NCBI RefSeq assembly: GCF_900090205.1
Contig: NZ_LT607802.1
Coordinates: forward strand, 3,041,970 to 3,105,969
DNA from: Vogesella sp. LIG4
Lineage (GTDB): Bacteria > Pseudomonadota > Gammaproteobacteria > Burkholderiales > Chromobacteriaceae
Reading direction: 5' to 3'
DNA length: 64,000 bases
In this document: positions 44,502 to 54,000 of the stretch, in pieces
Position numbering within the stretch: the stretch's first letter is position 1
How the letters are laid out: every line of letters starts with the position of its first letter
Translations under genes and position numbers: made by a program
The notes under the pieces: generated by a model
What the model was told of the DNA's origin: nothing
What the model saw: the letters and a program-made list of their open reading frames with translations, nothing else
Database searches by the model: none

Positions 44502-44933
44502 GTGTTGCCTCGTTTTGTTCTCGCCCGCAGCATCAGCAAGGGCTTTACCTTGCTGGAGCTGCTGGTTGTACTGGTGATCATCGGCTTGCTGGCCGGCTAT
44601 GTGGCGCCGCGCTATTTCGCCCAGGTGGGCAAGGCCGAGGTGAAGACCGCGCATGCGCAGATCGATGCGCTGGATAAGGCGCTGGACCAGTACCGGCTGG
44701 ATGTCGGCCACTACCCCAGCAATGAGCAGGGCCTGGCGGCCTTGTTCGAAAATACCGGCAATGAAAGCAAGTGGCAGGGGCCGTATCTGAAAAAGGCCGT
44801 GCCGCTGGACCCGTGGGGGAGAAGTTATATCTATCGCCAGCCGGGCGAGCATGGCGAGTTCGATCTGTTCAGTTACGGCAAGGATGGCCAGCCAGGGGGT
44901 GAGGACGAAAACGCGGATATCGGTAATTGGTGA
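44502..44933 (+). CDS. gspG: Type II secretion major pseudopilin GspG
   Basis: 143-residue pseudopilin. A short basic leader ends in the prepilin peptidase site KG-FTLLE (Glu at +5), followed by the hydrophobic helix LLVVLVIIGLLAGYVAPRYF. The C-terminal domain has the GspG features DQYRLDVGHYPSNEQGLAAL, PYLKKAVPLDPWGRSYIY and the calcium-site tail FDLFSYGKDGQPGGEDENAD ending IGNW. I use GTG at 44502, preceded by GGGAGGG; TTG at 44505 is equally close. It lies apart from other pseudopilin genes but near gspB and gspA. Confidence 0.92.
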   Translation: MLPRFVLARSISKGFTLLELLVVLVIIGLLAGYVAPRYFAQVGKAEVKTAHAQIDALDKALDQYRLDVGHYPSNEQGLAALFENTGNESKWQGPYLKKAVPLDPWGRSYIYRQPGEHGEFDLFSYGKDGQPGGEDENADIGNW

Positions 44934-45016
44934 TGTGCGTGCAATGTGCCGTCAGGATTATCGATGGCAGCAGCAGACGCAGTTGGCGCACGCTACGCGC
45001 GGGTTGCGGAAACTAT

Positions 45017-45050
45017 CAGGCCGGCCATGTTGAAGATGGTCGGCCTGTTT
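45017..45050. terminator. Hairpin between convergent gspG and lytic transglycosylase genes
   Basis: Imperfect 12-bp stem (45017-45028 with 45036-45047) then TTTG. It sits between converging genes and may end the gspG transcript. Confidence 0.5.
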
Positions 45051-45064
45051 GCGTGCCGGGGGCA

Positions 45065-45718
45065 TCAATCGGGGTGCGACAGCCGGTTGTGCTGGTAGTA
45101 CTCCAGCACGCGGGGAATGTAGCCCTGGGTTTCCCGGTACGGGGGCACGCGGTTATAGAGGGCCACTGCCTGCTCGCCGGCATTGTAGGCGGCCAGGGCG
45201 AGCGACAGGTCGTTGGGGAAGCGGTCCAGCAGGTAGCGCAGGTAGCGGGCGCCGGCCTGCACATTCTGTACCGGGTCGAACGGGTCGTGCACGCCGTAGC
45301 GGCGTGCGGTGGCCGGCATCAGCTGCATCAGGCCCATGGCGCCGCGTGGTGATACCGCGCGCGGGTTGTAGCCGGATTCCACCGCCACCACCGCATGCAG
45401 CAGGGCAGCGTCCATGCGCATGCTCAGCGCGGTCTGGTTGATCAGGCGGCTCCAGCGCTGGCGCGCCAGCTCATTGACCCGCGCCGCACGCGGGGCGGCA
45501 GCCGCAGCTGTTGCCGGCGCTGCCGGCTTGTCCTCCGGGGTGTGCAACAGCAACTGGTAGTGTTGATCCTGCGGCACATTGCTCAGGTGCATCACGCCAT
45601 CGTTGTCGGTGAAGGCATAGATATCCTCGCTTGCGGCCAACGTTGGTGCGGCCGGAGCCAGCATGGCCAGCAGCAGCCATGCTGCGGGTGGCGGGGCGCG
45701 GGCAATGGTGGTGGGCAT
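45065..45718 (-). CDS. Lytic transglycosylase (SLT family)
   Basis: 217-residue exported murein hydrolase. A signal peptide (WLLLAMLAPAAPTLAAS) is followed by a short DUF4124-like segment (DIYAFTDNDGVMHLSN), an Ala/Pro linker and the SLT domain. The catalytic Glu lies in VVAVESGYNPRAVSPRG (near residue 116), followed by AMGLMQLMPATARRYGV and AYNAGEQAV. It probably opens the peptidoglycan for the secretion machinery encoded by its neighbours gspB and gspA, 12 nt downstream of gspB on the same strand. Confidence 0.9.
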   Translation of the reverse strand: MPTTIARAPPPAAWLLLAMLAPAAPTLAASEDIYAFTDNDGVMHLSNVPQDQHYQLLLHTPEDKPAAPATAAAAAPRAARVNELARQRWSRLINQTALSMRMDAALLHAVVAVESGYNPRAVSPRGAMGLMQLMPATARRYGVHDPFDPVQNVQAGARYLRYLLDRFPNDLSLALAAYNAGEQAVALYNRVPPYRETQGYIPRVLEYYQHNRLSHPD

Positions 45719-45730
45719 GGCATGGCTCCT

Positions 45731-46579
45731 TCAGTTCAGGCCGCGGCGGAAGCGGTAGCCCTTGTAGCGCAGTACGAGGCCGTCCGGCCGCACGCTTTCC
45801 AGAATCATGCCGGCCAGCACTTCATCACCGGCATGCAGCACGCGGTCGTTGATGATGGCCACCTGCTCGCCATCCTCCGGCGTCAGCGACAGCCCGGAGA
45901 TCACCACACTGCTTTCCACCTCCCGGCGCAGGGCCGGAGGCAGACTGCCGAAGTCGACAATGCCGCTCGGTATCGGCGTGCTGTTCGCCGCTACGTTGGC
46001 CGCAGGCCTGGCGGTAGTGGCCTGGGCTGTGGCAACGGCGGCCGGTGCCGGGCGGGTCTTGTCGCTTGCCGCGGCTTCCACGGGGGTGGCGGCGCGCGGC
46101 GTGGTCGATGGCGCCGGCGCGGCGGGTGGTGGCGGCTGGCGATTCTTGTCGCCTGCCAGGGCCACCACGGGTGCGGCTGTGGCGGCACGCGGCGCGGCTG
46201 CCGGGGCCGGCGCTGTGCGACTGTCAGCGGGCGGTGCGGCTGCCGGCGCGCGCGCGATGGCGTCATGGGTTTCCGGCGGCACCGTGGTTGCCGGTTTCGG
46301 TATGGCTGGTGCGGTGGCTGCCTTGGGTATCACTGGGGGGATGGCCGGGGCGATAGCCACCCGGGCGGCGGGTGGCGGTGGGGCAGGCCGGGTTGGCCGG
46401 TATAGCAGGCCGCCGGCCGCCAGTAGCCCCAGCGCGGTGACGCCGGCCAGTACTCCCCAGCGCCGCAGCGGCCGTGCCGGCCGCGCCATCGTGGCAACGT
46501 GGCTGGTATACAGCGAGGGTGCGGATTGTTGCTGACGCTCCCGGTCGGCCTTCAGCAAGGCATCAAGAATGTAGGACAT
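45731..46579 (-). CDS. gspB: GspB-like general secretion protein
   Basis: 282-residue inner-membrane protein. The N-terminus MSYILDALLKADRERQQ is the usual GspB start. One membrane helix (about 40-60) is followed by a long Pro/Ala-rich linker and a C-terminal domain from about 205: LPPALRREVESSVVISGLSL, INDRVLHAGDEVLAGMILES and VLRYKGYRFRRGLN. GspB works with GspA to insert the secretin through peptidoglycan. It starts 11 nt after the gspA stop. One repeat copy lies in the linker (45995). Confidence 0.9.
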   Translation of the reverse strand: MSYILDALLKADRERQQQSAPSLYTSHVATMARPARPLRRWGVLAGVTALGLLAAGGLLYRPTRPAPPPPAARVAIAPAIPPVIPKAATAPAIPKPATTVPPETHDAIARAPAAAPPADSRTAPAPAAAPRAATAAPVVALAGDKNRQPPPPAAPAPSTTPRAATPVEAAASDKTRPAPAAVATAQATTARPAANVAANSTPIPSGIVDFGSLPPALRREVESSVVISGLSLTPEDGEQVAIINDRVLHAGDEVLAGMILESVRPDGLVLRYKGYRFRRGLN

Positions 46580-46590
46580 GCGGCCTCCTC

Positions 46591-48210
46591 CTATGCCGGC
46601 GGCGCAGTGGCGGGCGGTATGCCGCCGCCCAGCCGCGGGCTGGCGGTCTGCTGCCCGCGCCCGGCAAGCAGGATCAGCGTCAGCGGCCCGGCGATGCCGT
46701 CGGCCGGTACACCGGCCTGCTGCTGGAAGTTGCGTACCAGCTGCTCCAGCTGGCTGTCGAACAGCGGGCCCCGCTTGTCGTTGTTGTGGTCAATGCTGGC
46801 CGGGCCCAGCCGCTGCCACAGCCAGGCCACGCTCATACCGCGGCTGCCGCGCGCCAGTGGCGTGTGGTAGGCCGGCGGCGGCCGCCACAGCAGCTGGAAC
46901 TCGCCCTGCCAGGCCGGCGACAGCGCCTGTGCGCTGCTGGCATGGCGCTGCTTGCCGTCGTTCAGGGTCAGCGCATTGCCCGTTATCTGTTCCAGCAGCA
47001 GGTAGCCGTTACCGCCAGCAGCTTGCAGCTGCAGCACTACGGGAAGATTCAATTGCCGCAGCCGCGGCAGGTCTGCCTTGCCGCCGAAGCAGGCCAGGCC
47101 CGCCAGGGCGGCCTGCGGGCAGAAATCCGCCTCCGCCGTGAAATTGGCTGGCAGCTGCCAGTGTTGCAGCAGCGCCTGCCTGGCCGCGGCCAGGTTCGCC
47201 AGCGGTGGCAGGGTGGCCGACAGCCGGGGCACGGTCTGCGACACCGGGTGCGGGGCCGCTGCGGGGCGGGCGCTTGCCGGTACGGCAGTGACGGGTGGAG
47301 CGCTTGCGGCCAACTGGCGGTAGAGCAGAGTGGAGGCGATGGCCGTGGCGCTGCAGAGTATGGCGGCGGGTATCGCCAGGCGGCGGACAAGGCTGCGCGG
47401 CGCGTGGTCGTCGAATACCTCCTGCGCCGCGGTGCGCAGCATGGTCTTGCTCACTTCGTTGCGGCCGGCGACATAGCAGCCTAGCAGCGCGCGGTCGCAC
47501 AGCAGGTTGAGCTTGCGCGGTATGCCGCCGCTGTAGCGGTGCAGCAGCGGCAGCAGTTGGGGTGGGAACAGCGTGCGGCTGCAGTTGGCCACCAGCAGCC
47601 GGTGGCTGACATAGGCGGTGACTTCCTCCTGCGACAGCGGCCCCAGGTGGTAGCGCGAAACGATGCGCTGCGACAGTTGCTGCAGCGCGGGCTGCGCCAG
47701 TTTGTCACGCAACTCGGGCTGGCCCAGCAGAAAGATGTGCAGCAGCTTGCGCTGGTCGGTTTCCAGGTTGGTGAGCAGGCGCACCTGTTCCAGCACCTCG
47801 CTGTCCAGGTTCTGCGCTTCGTCGATGATGAGCAGGGTGCTGCGCCCCTGGGCATGGCTGGCCAGCAGGTGGCTGTTGATGCTGTCGATGTAGCTTTTCT
47901 GGCCGGCGTCCGCCGGAACGGGAATGGACAGCTCTTCGCAGATGGTCGCCAGCAGCTCCAGCACGCTCAGCTTCGGGTTCAGTACCAGCGCTACATCGTA
48001 TTCGGCGGGCAGCTGCTGCAGGAAACAGCGGCACAGCGTGGTTTTGCCGGTGCCGATCTCGCCGGTGAGCAAGACGAAGCCACCGTTATCCATGGCGCCA
48101 TACATCAGATGCGCCAAGGCCTCCCGGTGCTGCTGGCTCATGAACAGGAAGTGTGGATCCGGTGCGATGGAGAACGGTTGATCCGTAAACCCAAAGTGCC
48201 GCATGTACAT
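46591..48210 (-). CDS. gspA: GspA/ExeA-like ATPase with peptidoglycan-binding domain
   Basis: 539-residue inner-membrane ATPase that helps assemble the secretin ring. The AAA domain has Walker A LLTGEIGTGKTTL near residue 48, Walker B LLIIDEAQNLDSE and GGIPRKLNLLCDRALLGCYV. A membrane helix (near 270-290) leads to a periplasmic part with a cysteine-peptidase-like/LysM-poor region (KADLPRLRQLNLPVVLQLQA) and a C-terminal PG-binding repeat (LEQLVRNFQQQAGVPADGIA). ATG at 48210 follows GAGGTAACTCATC. It is first in the gspA-gspB-transglycosylase run. Confidence 0.9.
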   Translation of the reverse strand: MYMRHFGFTDQPFSIAPDPHFLFMSQQHREALAHLMYGAMDNGGFVLLTGEIGTGKTTLCRCFLQQLPAEYDVALVLNPKLSVLELLATICEELSIPVPADAGQKSYIDSINSHLLASHAQGRSTLLIIDEAQNLDSEVLEQVRLLTNLETDQRKLLHIFLLGQPELRDKLAQPALQQLSQRIVSRYHLGPLSQEEVTAYVSHRLLVANCSRTLFPPQLLPLLHRYSGGIPRKLNLLCDRALLGCYVAGRNEVSKTMLRTAAQEVFDDHAPRSLVRRLAIPAAILCSATAIASTLLYRQLAASAPPVTAVPASARPAAAPHPVSQTVPRLSATLPPLANLAAARQALLQHWQLPANFTAEADFCPQAALAGLACFGGKADLPRLRQLNLPVVLQLQAAGGNGYLLLEQITGNALTLNDGKQRHASSAQALSPAWQGEFQLLWRPPPAYHTPLARGSRGMSVAWLWQRLGPASIDHNNDKRGPLFDSQLEQLVRNFQQQAGVPADGIAGPLTLILLAGRGQQTASPRLGGGIPPATAPPA

Positions 48211-48551
48211 GATGAGTTACCTCAGCATGTGGATGGTTCACTAAGGGAAATTATAGTTGCTCGCGCCGGGAAGGCCACGGCAGCACGCCGGTTGCCGGGC
48301 TGCATTCTGCTGCAGCCAGAGCGGGCTACGCTGCCCGCAAACCTTGCCGCACAGCCTGTTCCCGGCCTGGCCTGTCGGCGAAACCCTACAGGATTTTGAC
48401 TGCATTCCCCTACGCCGTTGCGGCTCTAACCACGATAACGGCGTGCGGCCAACTTGCGCATACTGCCCACTCCATCAAGGTTTCTCCTGCTGGCGGTGAT
48501 GCTGACTGCCAGCCTTGTTACCTACATGTCAGAAGATAGAGGAGTCAGATC
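48211..48551. other. Divergent intergenic region with a repeat copy
   Basis: 341 nt between gspA and the receiver gene. Holds promoters for both directions and a minus-oriented GTTGGCCGCA copy at 48444-48453. No gene supported. Confidence 0.45.
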
Positions 48552-49121
48552 ATGCGTATTTTTGACACGGGAATATTGAGCATTCCGACACCGGCCAGCG
48601 CACTGCGCCCGGCACGCCTGTTCGTCATCGAGGATTCCGACGCGGTACGGGCAATGTGGCGCTCGGTAGTCGACAGCATTAGCGGCCTGTTTCTTGTTGG
48701 CGAGTTCAATTGCGCCGCTGCCGCCATTGCCGCGATCAGACGGGTACCCCCCGACGTGCTGCTGCTGGACATCCATTTCAATGAAAGCGAAGGCATGGAT
48801 GTGCTGCGCGTGGTCGCTACCGAATACCCGATGACGAAAATCGTGCTGGTCAGCAATTGCGCGGACCAGACGCACAGGCGCTACGCCGCCGAGTTCCCGC
48901 GGGCGGAAGTCATCGTGGTCAGCAACTGCACCGACCCAACCCACCGCGATTTCTGCACCAAGGCAGGGGCCTATACCTTCTGCGACAAGGGGCGGGAGCG
49001 GGTTGCCACGCGCTGCCTGCGCTGCATGCAGGAAGCGCTGGCCGAGCAGCTGGACCACACCCCGACGCTGTACCGACAGGTCTCGACATGGAGGCGAGCG
49101 GTCAATGGATACCATCACTAA
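48552..49121 (+). CDS. Single-domain response regulator with duplicated core segment
   Basis: 189-residue receiver protein without an output domain. Acidic pocket in FVIEDSD (near 25-30), phospho-acceptor Asp73 in VLLLDIHFNESEGMDVL and the switch Lys in FCDKGRE (near 146). Between them the beta-4 region occurs twice: IVLVSNCADQTHRRY (97-111) and VIVVSNCTDPTHRDF (120-134), an offset of 23 residues, so the domain is longer than normal. It overlaps the following membrane protein gene by 17 nt. It may relay signals for the kinases encoded 2-7 kb away. Confidence 0.8.
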   Translation: MRIFDTGILSIPTPASALRPARLFVIEDSDAVRAMWRSVVDSISGLFLVGEFNCAAAAIAAIRRVPPDVLLLDIHFNESEGMDVLRVVATEYPMTKIVLVSNCADQTHRRYAAEFPRAEVIVVSNCTDPTHRDFCTKAGAYTFCDKGRERVATRCLRCMQEALAEQLDHTPTLYRQVSTWRRAVNGYHH

Positions 49122-50028
49122 AGAACACAATAGCTGGACGCTGCTGCGCCACATCCTGGGGCATGGCGTCATTACCGTGCTGGCCGTGGTGATCGCCTTT
49201 GCCACGCCGGATGCCGCACGTTACATCCTGTATGACTGGTGGCCGCGGGTGGAGCTGGACACGCATATGCTGCTGGTGACGGAAATCCTGCTGGCTTCCA
49301 TCCTCACGGTGGTGTTCAACCTGTGGAAACGCGCGTGGGACAACCGCCACCGCCTGGCCAGCGCCAGGATGGCTTCCCTGGTGTTTGCGCGCCAGCCGCG
49401 CAAGAACTGGCTGTCGGGCTTGCAGGAGCGCCTGCTGGTGCGCTCGCTGCCGGCGGCGCGGGACGTCTGCATCCTGTCGCTTACCGGCTACGACACCCTG
49501 GTCGCCCCGGAAAGCCTGCTGAAGGAAGCACTGTCCAGCGCCTACGAGATACGGGTGATGCTGCTCAACCCGAACAGCGCGGCGGCGAGTAAACGGGTCG
49601 ATTCGCTGCCGGACGATATTACGCTGTCGACCTTGCAGGAGGAAATGACTGCCAGCATCGCCTTCCTCGGCGAGTGCCGCAAAGCAGGCAAGAAGGTGTC
49701 GCTGAAGTTCTACGACCACGACCCGTTCTGGAAGCTGGTGGTGCTCGACGATTGCGTCTGGGTGCAGCACTGTCACGCCGGACGCGAAATGAAGGACCAG
49801 CATGAATACGTGTTCGGCCTGCAGCGCACAGACCCTGGGCAGGGGCTGTTCGTACCGTTCTATACCTACTTTCTGCACAAATGGAACGAAGAAGGCCACT
49901 GGGAGTACGACTTCGATGCCGGCGAACTGGTGCAGCGCGATGCCGACAGTGGCGAAACGGGGCGGCAGCCACTGGGCGCTGCCTTCACGGAGGCTGCTGC
50001 GCGCCGGCTGATTGACGTGCGGCCCTAG
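49105..50028 (+). CDS. Membrane protein of unknown function
   Basis: 307-residue protein with two hydrophobic helices at the N-terminus (GVITVLAVVIAFATPDA and LLVTEILLASILTVVFNLW) and a cytoplasmic domain of about 220 residues. This reads as an alpha/beta fold: DVCILSLTGYDTLVAPESLL, YEIRVMLLNPNSAAASKRV, VSLKFYDHDPFWKLVVLDDC and EYVFGLQRT. The pattern recalls phospholipase D-like folds in which the HKD catalytic motif is missing; I cannot name a family. Its start lies inside the receiver gene, so the two are coupled. Its stop overlaps that of the convergent NarL-type gene by 4 nt. Confidence 0.7.
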   Translation: MDTITKEHNSWTLLRHILGHGVITVLAVVIAFATPDAARYILYDWWPRVELDTHMLLVTEILLASILTVVFNLWKRAWDNRHRLASARMASLVFARQPRKNWLSGLQERLLVRSLPAARDVCILSLTGYDTLVAPESLLKEALSSAYEIRVMLLNPNSAAASKRVDSLPDDITLSTLQEEMTASIAFLGECRKAGKKVSLKFYDHDPFWKLVVLDDCVWVQHCHAGREMKDQHEYVFGLQRTDPGQGLFVPFYTYFLHKWNEEGHWEYDFDAGELVQRDADSGETGRQPLGAAFTEAAARRLIDVRP

Positions 50029-50666
50029 GTCAGCAGGCCGTGCTCCAGCGCATAGCGCGCCAGCTTGGCATTGCTGTCCAGGCCGGTTTTTTCCAGGATG
50101 CGGGCGCGGTAGGTGGTAACGGTACTGGGGCTCAGGTGCAATATCTCCGCGATGCGCACCAGTTTTTCGCCCGCTGCCAGCAGCTTCAGCACTTCCAGCT
50201 CCCGGTCGGACAAGGCTTCATGCGGCGGCGTTTCCTTGCTGCCGAGCGCATCGGCGAGCTTCTCCGCCAGCTCCGGGCTGATGTGCTTGCCGCCGGCGGC
50301 AACCTTGCGCACTGCCGCCACCAGGGTGGCAGCTGCAATGTCCTTGGTGAGATAGCCCGCGGCGCCGTGTTTCATCGCCCGCACCGCATAGGCATCAATC
50401 GAATGCATGCTCAACATCAGTACGGCGATATCGGGCTTTTCGGCACGCAGCAGCTTCAGCAGTTGCAGGCCGTTCTTGTCGGGCAGGCTGATATCGACCA
50501 GCGCCACGTCGAAATCATGCTCCTGCACCAGCTGCAGCGCCGCTTGCGCCGTTTCCGCCTCGCCGGTCACGTTGATGTCGTCCACGGTCTCCAGCATGCG
50601 CCGCACACCGCTGCGGATGATGCTGTAATCGTCAACCAGCAAGACCCTGATGTTTTTGCCGCTCAT
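50025..50666 (-). CDS. NarL/LuxR-type response regulator
   Basis: 213-residue DNA-binding response regulator. The receiver domain has VLLVDDYSIIRSGVRRML, phospho-acceptor Asp58 in VALVDISLPDKNGLQ and switch Lys in GYLTKDIAAATL. The C-terminal LuxR helix-turn-helix reads LSDRELEVLKLLAAGEKLVR then LHLSPSTVTTYRARILEKTG. A HisKA_3-type kinase with a receiver is encoded at 55335, the class that normally phosphorylates NarL-type regulators, so they may be a pair although 4.7 kb apart. Confidence 0.93.
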   Translation of the reverse strand: MSGKNIRVLLVDDYSIIRSGVRRMLETVDDINVTGEAETAQAALQLVQEHDFDVALVDISLPDKNGLQLLKLLRAEKPDIAVLMLSMHSIDAYAVRAMKHGAAGYLTKDIAAATLVAAVRKVAAGGKHISPELAEKLADALGSKETPPHEALSDRELEVLKLLAAGEKLVRIAEILHLSPSTVTTYRARILEKTGLDSNAKLARYALEHGLLT

Positions 50667-51001
50667 TTGTGTGTCCTGTCACCCCGGCAGGGGTTGGCCG
50701 CAGCGGGCCGCGAGGCCGTGGTGAATACCGTGCCGCCGCCGGGGCGGCACGTGCCTGTTCCATTTCACCATAAGCCCGGCGCCATGCCGGGGCAAGGCAG
50801 GAAAAGACCGCGGCCTTCCCGCCGGGAGCAGGCCGGCAGGCTTGCTAATATTCTGAAAATGAAGGCTTTTGTTTTTGCCGCCCGGCCGCGCTTTGCCGCG
50901 GCGGCGCGCCTTTGCCAGCGCGGCCACCTGCCGCCTGGGCTGTGTGTTACCCGCCCCGGCAGCATGCCGGGAAGCAGCGCTTTTTTTGATGGGGCAGCAC
51001 C
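50667..51001. other. Divergent intergenic region with a repeat copy
   Basis: 335 nt between the NarL-type regulator and the multi-HAMP kinase. Very GC-rich with short inverted repeats (for example around 50781-50820) and a GTTGGCCGCA copy at 50693-50702. No gene supported. Confidence 0.45.
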
Positions 51002-54000
51002 ATGACGACCACCACGGCTGAGACCGACATGCTGGACATGAATACCCTGCTGGCCACGCTGAAGGCGCTGCGCCGCGGGGACTTCACCACGCGCATGCCG
51101 GAAGACTGGACCGGCATGCCGGGCAAGATCGCCGATACGCTCAACGAGATCATCGACATGGCGGCCGACACCACCGCCGAGTTCGAACGCGTGGCGCGGC
51201 TGGTGGGCAAGCAGGGCAAGGTCGAGGAGCGTATCGGTTTGCCGATGATGAAAGGCTCGTGGCGCAAGATCGTCGATTCCAGCAATGCGCTGGCGGATGA
51301 CCTGATCAGCCCGATGAACGAGATGACCCGCGTCATCGGCTCGGTGGCGGAGGGCGACCTGAGCCAGCAGCTGCCGATGAACCTGAACGGGCTGCAGCTG
51401 CGCGGGCAGTTTCTCCGCTCGGCGCAGATCGTCAACACCATGGTGACGCGGCTCGGCTCCTTCGCCTCCGAAGTGACCCGCGTGGCGCGGGAAGTAGGCA
51501 CCGAGGGGATACTCGGCGGCCAGGCGAAAGTGGGTGGCGTGTCCGGCACCTGGCGCGACCTCACCGAATCGGTGAATGGCATGGCGGCCAACCTTACCAC
51601 CCAGGTGCGCAATATCGCGCAGGTCACCACCGCGGTGGCGAACGGCGACCTGGGCAAGAAGATCTCGGTGGAAGCCAAGGGCGAGATCCTGGAGCTGAAG
51701 AACACCATCAACACCATGGTGGACCAGCTGTCCACCTTCGCCGACGAGGTGACGCGGGTGGCGCGCGAGGTGGGCACCGAGGGCGAGCTGGGCGGCCAGG
51801 CGCGGGTAAGCGGCGTGTCCGGCACCTGGCGCGACCTCACCGACTCGGTGAACAGCATGGCGGCCAACCTGACCAACCAGGTGCGCAATATCGCGGAGGT
51901 GACCACGGCGGTGGCCAAGGGCGACCTGGGCAAAAAGATCACCGTGGAGGCCAAGGGCGAAATCGTGGAGCTGAAGAACACCATCAACACCATGGTGGAC
52001 CAGCTCAACAGCTTTGCTTCGGAAGTCACCCGCGTGGCGCGCGAGGTGGGTACCGAAGGCAAGCTGGGCGGCCAGGCCGAGGTGCGCGGCGTGTCCGGCA
52101 CCTGGAAGGACCTCACCCAGAGCGTCAACTTCATGGCGGCCAACCTGACCAACCAGGTGCGCGGCATTGCCAGGGTGGTTACCGCGGTGGCCAACGGCGA
52201 CATGAAGAAAAAGCTGACGGTGGAGGCCAAGGGCGAGATCGCCGAGCTGGCCGACACCATCAACAATATGACCGATACCCTGGCGCTGTTTTCCGACCAG
52301 GTGACTTCGGTAGCGCGGGAGGTGGGGGTGGAAGGCAAGCTGGGCGGGCAGGCCAACGTACCCGGCGCGGCCGGCACCTGGCGCGACCTCACCGACAACG
52401 TGAACGGCCTTGCGGCCAACCTTACCAACCAGGTGCGCGCCATTGCCGATGTGGCCACCGCGGTCACCAAGGGCGACCTGACGCGCAAGGTGCAGGTGGA
52501 GGCCCGGGGTGAAGTGGCGGAGCTGAAGGACAACGTCAACGAGATGATCCGCAACCTGCGTGAAACCACACGGCAGAACGCAGAGCAGGACTGGCTCAAG
52601 ACCAACCTGGCGCGTTTCACGCGCATGCTGCAGGGCCAGCGCGACCTGCTGACGGTGTCGCGCATGGTGCTGTCGGAACTGGCGCCACTGATCAATGCCC
52701 AGCACGGGGTATTCTACATGATGGGCGAGAGCCCGGCGGAGCAGGCCAAGCTCAAGCTGCTGTCGGCGTATGCGTACAAGGACAATATCAACGTCAACGA
52801 CCAGTGGCGCATCGGCGAGGGCCTGGTCGGGCAGTGCGCTTACGAGAAGCGGCGCATCCTGCTTACCGAGGTGCCCAGCAACTACGTGGCGGTCACCTCC
52901 GGGCTGGGGGCGGCGGCGCCGCTGAGCATCATCGTGCTGCCCATCCTGTTCGAGAACCAGGTCAAGGCCGTCATCGAGCTGGCCTCGTTCATGCAGTACA
53001 GCACCATTCACCAGACCTTTCTCGACCAGCTGGCCGAGTCCATCGGCATTGTGCTGCACACCATCGAGGCCAATATGCGCACCGAGGAGCTGCTCAAGCA
53101 GTCGCAGCAGCTGGCGCTGGAGCTGCAGAGCCAGCAGGAGGAGCTGCGGCAGACCAACGAGGAACTGGCGCACAAGGCCCGCCTGCTGGAAGAGCAGAAG
53201 GCGGAAGTGGAGCGCAAGAACCGCGAGGTGGAGATCACCAAGCTGTCACTGGAAGAAAAGGCCGAGCAACTGACGCGCACCTCCAAGTACAAGTCCGAAT
53301 TCCTCTCCAGCATGTCGCACGAACTGCGCACGCCGCTGAACAGCCTGCTGATCCTGGCGCAGCAGCTCAGCGACAATGCCCAACGCAACCTCACCACCAA
53401 GCAGGTCGACTACGCCAGAACCATCTACGGCGCCGGCAAGGACTTGCTGGAGCTGATCGACGAGATTCTCTACCTGTCCAAGATCGAGTCGGGCACCGTC
53501 AGCCTGGAGCTGGGCAAGACCGCGTTTGCCGATCTGCAGGAGCAGATCGAGCGCACCTTCCGGCCGGTGGCGGAAAACCGGGCGCTGGGCTTCACCATCG
53601 AGCTGGCACCGGACCTGCCGCCGGCGCTGTGGACCGACGAGAAGCGCCTGCTGCAGGTGGTCAAGAACCTGCTGTCCAACGCCTTCAAGTTCACCGAGCA
53701 GGGCCGCGTCAGCATCGGCATCGCGCCGGCCATCTTCGGCTGGAGCGCCGACCACAGCGGCCTGAACCGTGCCGACGCGGTGGTGAGCTTCGTGGTCACC
53801 GATACCGGTATCGGCGTGCCCATCGACAAGCAGAGCCTGATCTTCGAAGCGTTCCAGCAGGCCGATACCGGCACCTCGCGCAAATATGGCGGCACCGGCC
53901 TGGGGTTGTCGATCAGCCGCGAGCTGGCGCGCCAGCTGGGTGGCGAGCTGCGGCTGATTGCCAGCGAAATCGGCAAGGGCAGCACCTTTGCCCTGTTCGT

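Noticed and set aside
45632..45660. A second apparent repeat (CGTTGGTGCGGCC) next to the copy at 45632
   Set aside because: It matches only part of the 10-mer, with insertions, so it is not an exact copy.
51590..52156. Near-matches to the repeat (GGCGGCCAAC) in the HAMP array
   Set aside because: They differ from the 10-mer at one base and are explained by the repeated protein motif MAANLT; not counted.
50765..53173. An 802-codon minus-strand open frame with repeated text
   Set aside because: The repeats reflect the HAMP array on the plus strand; no start signal or family match.
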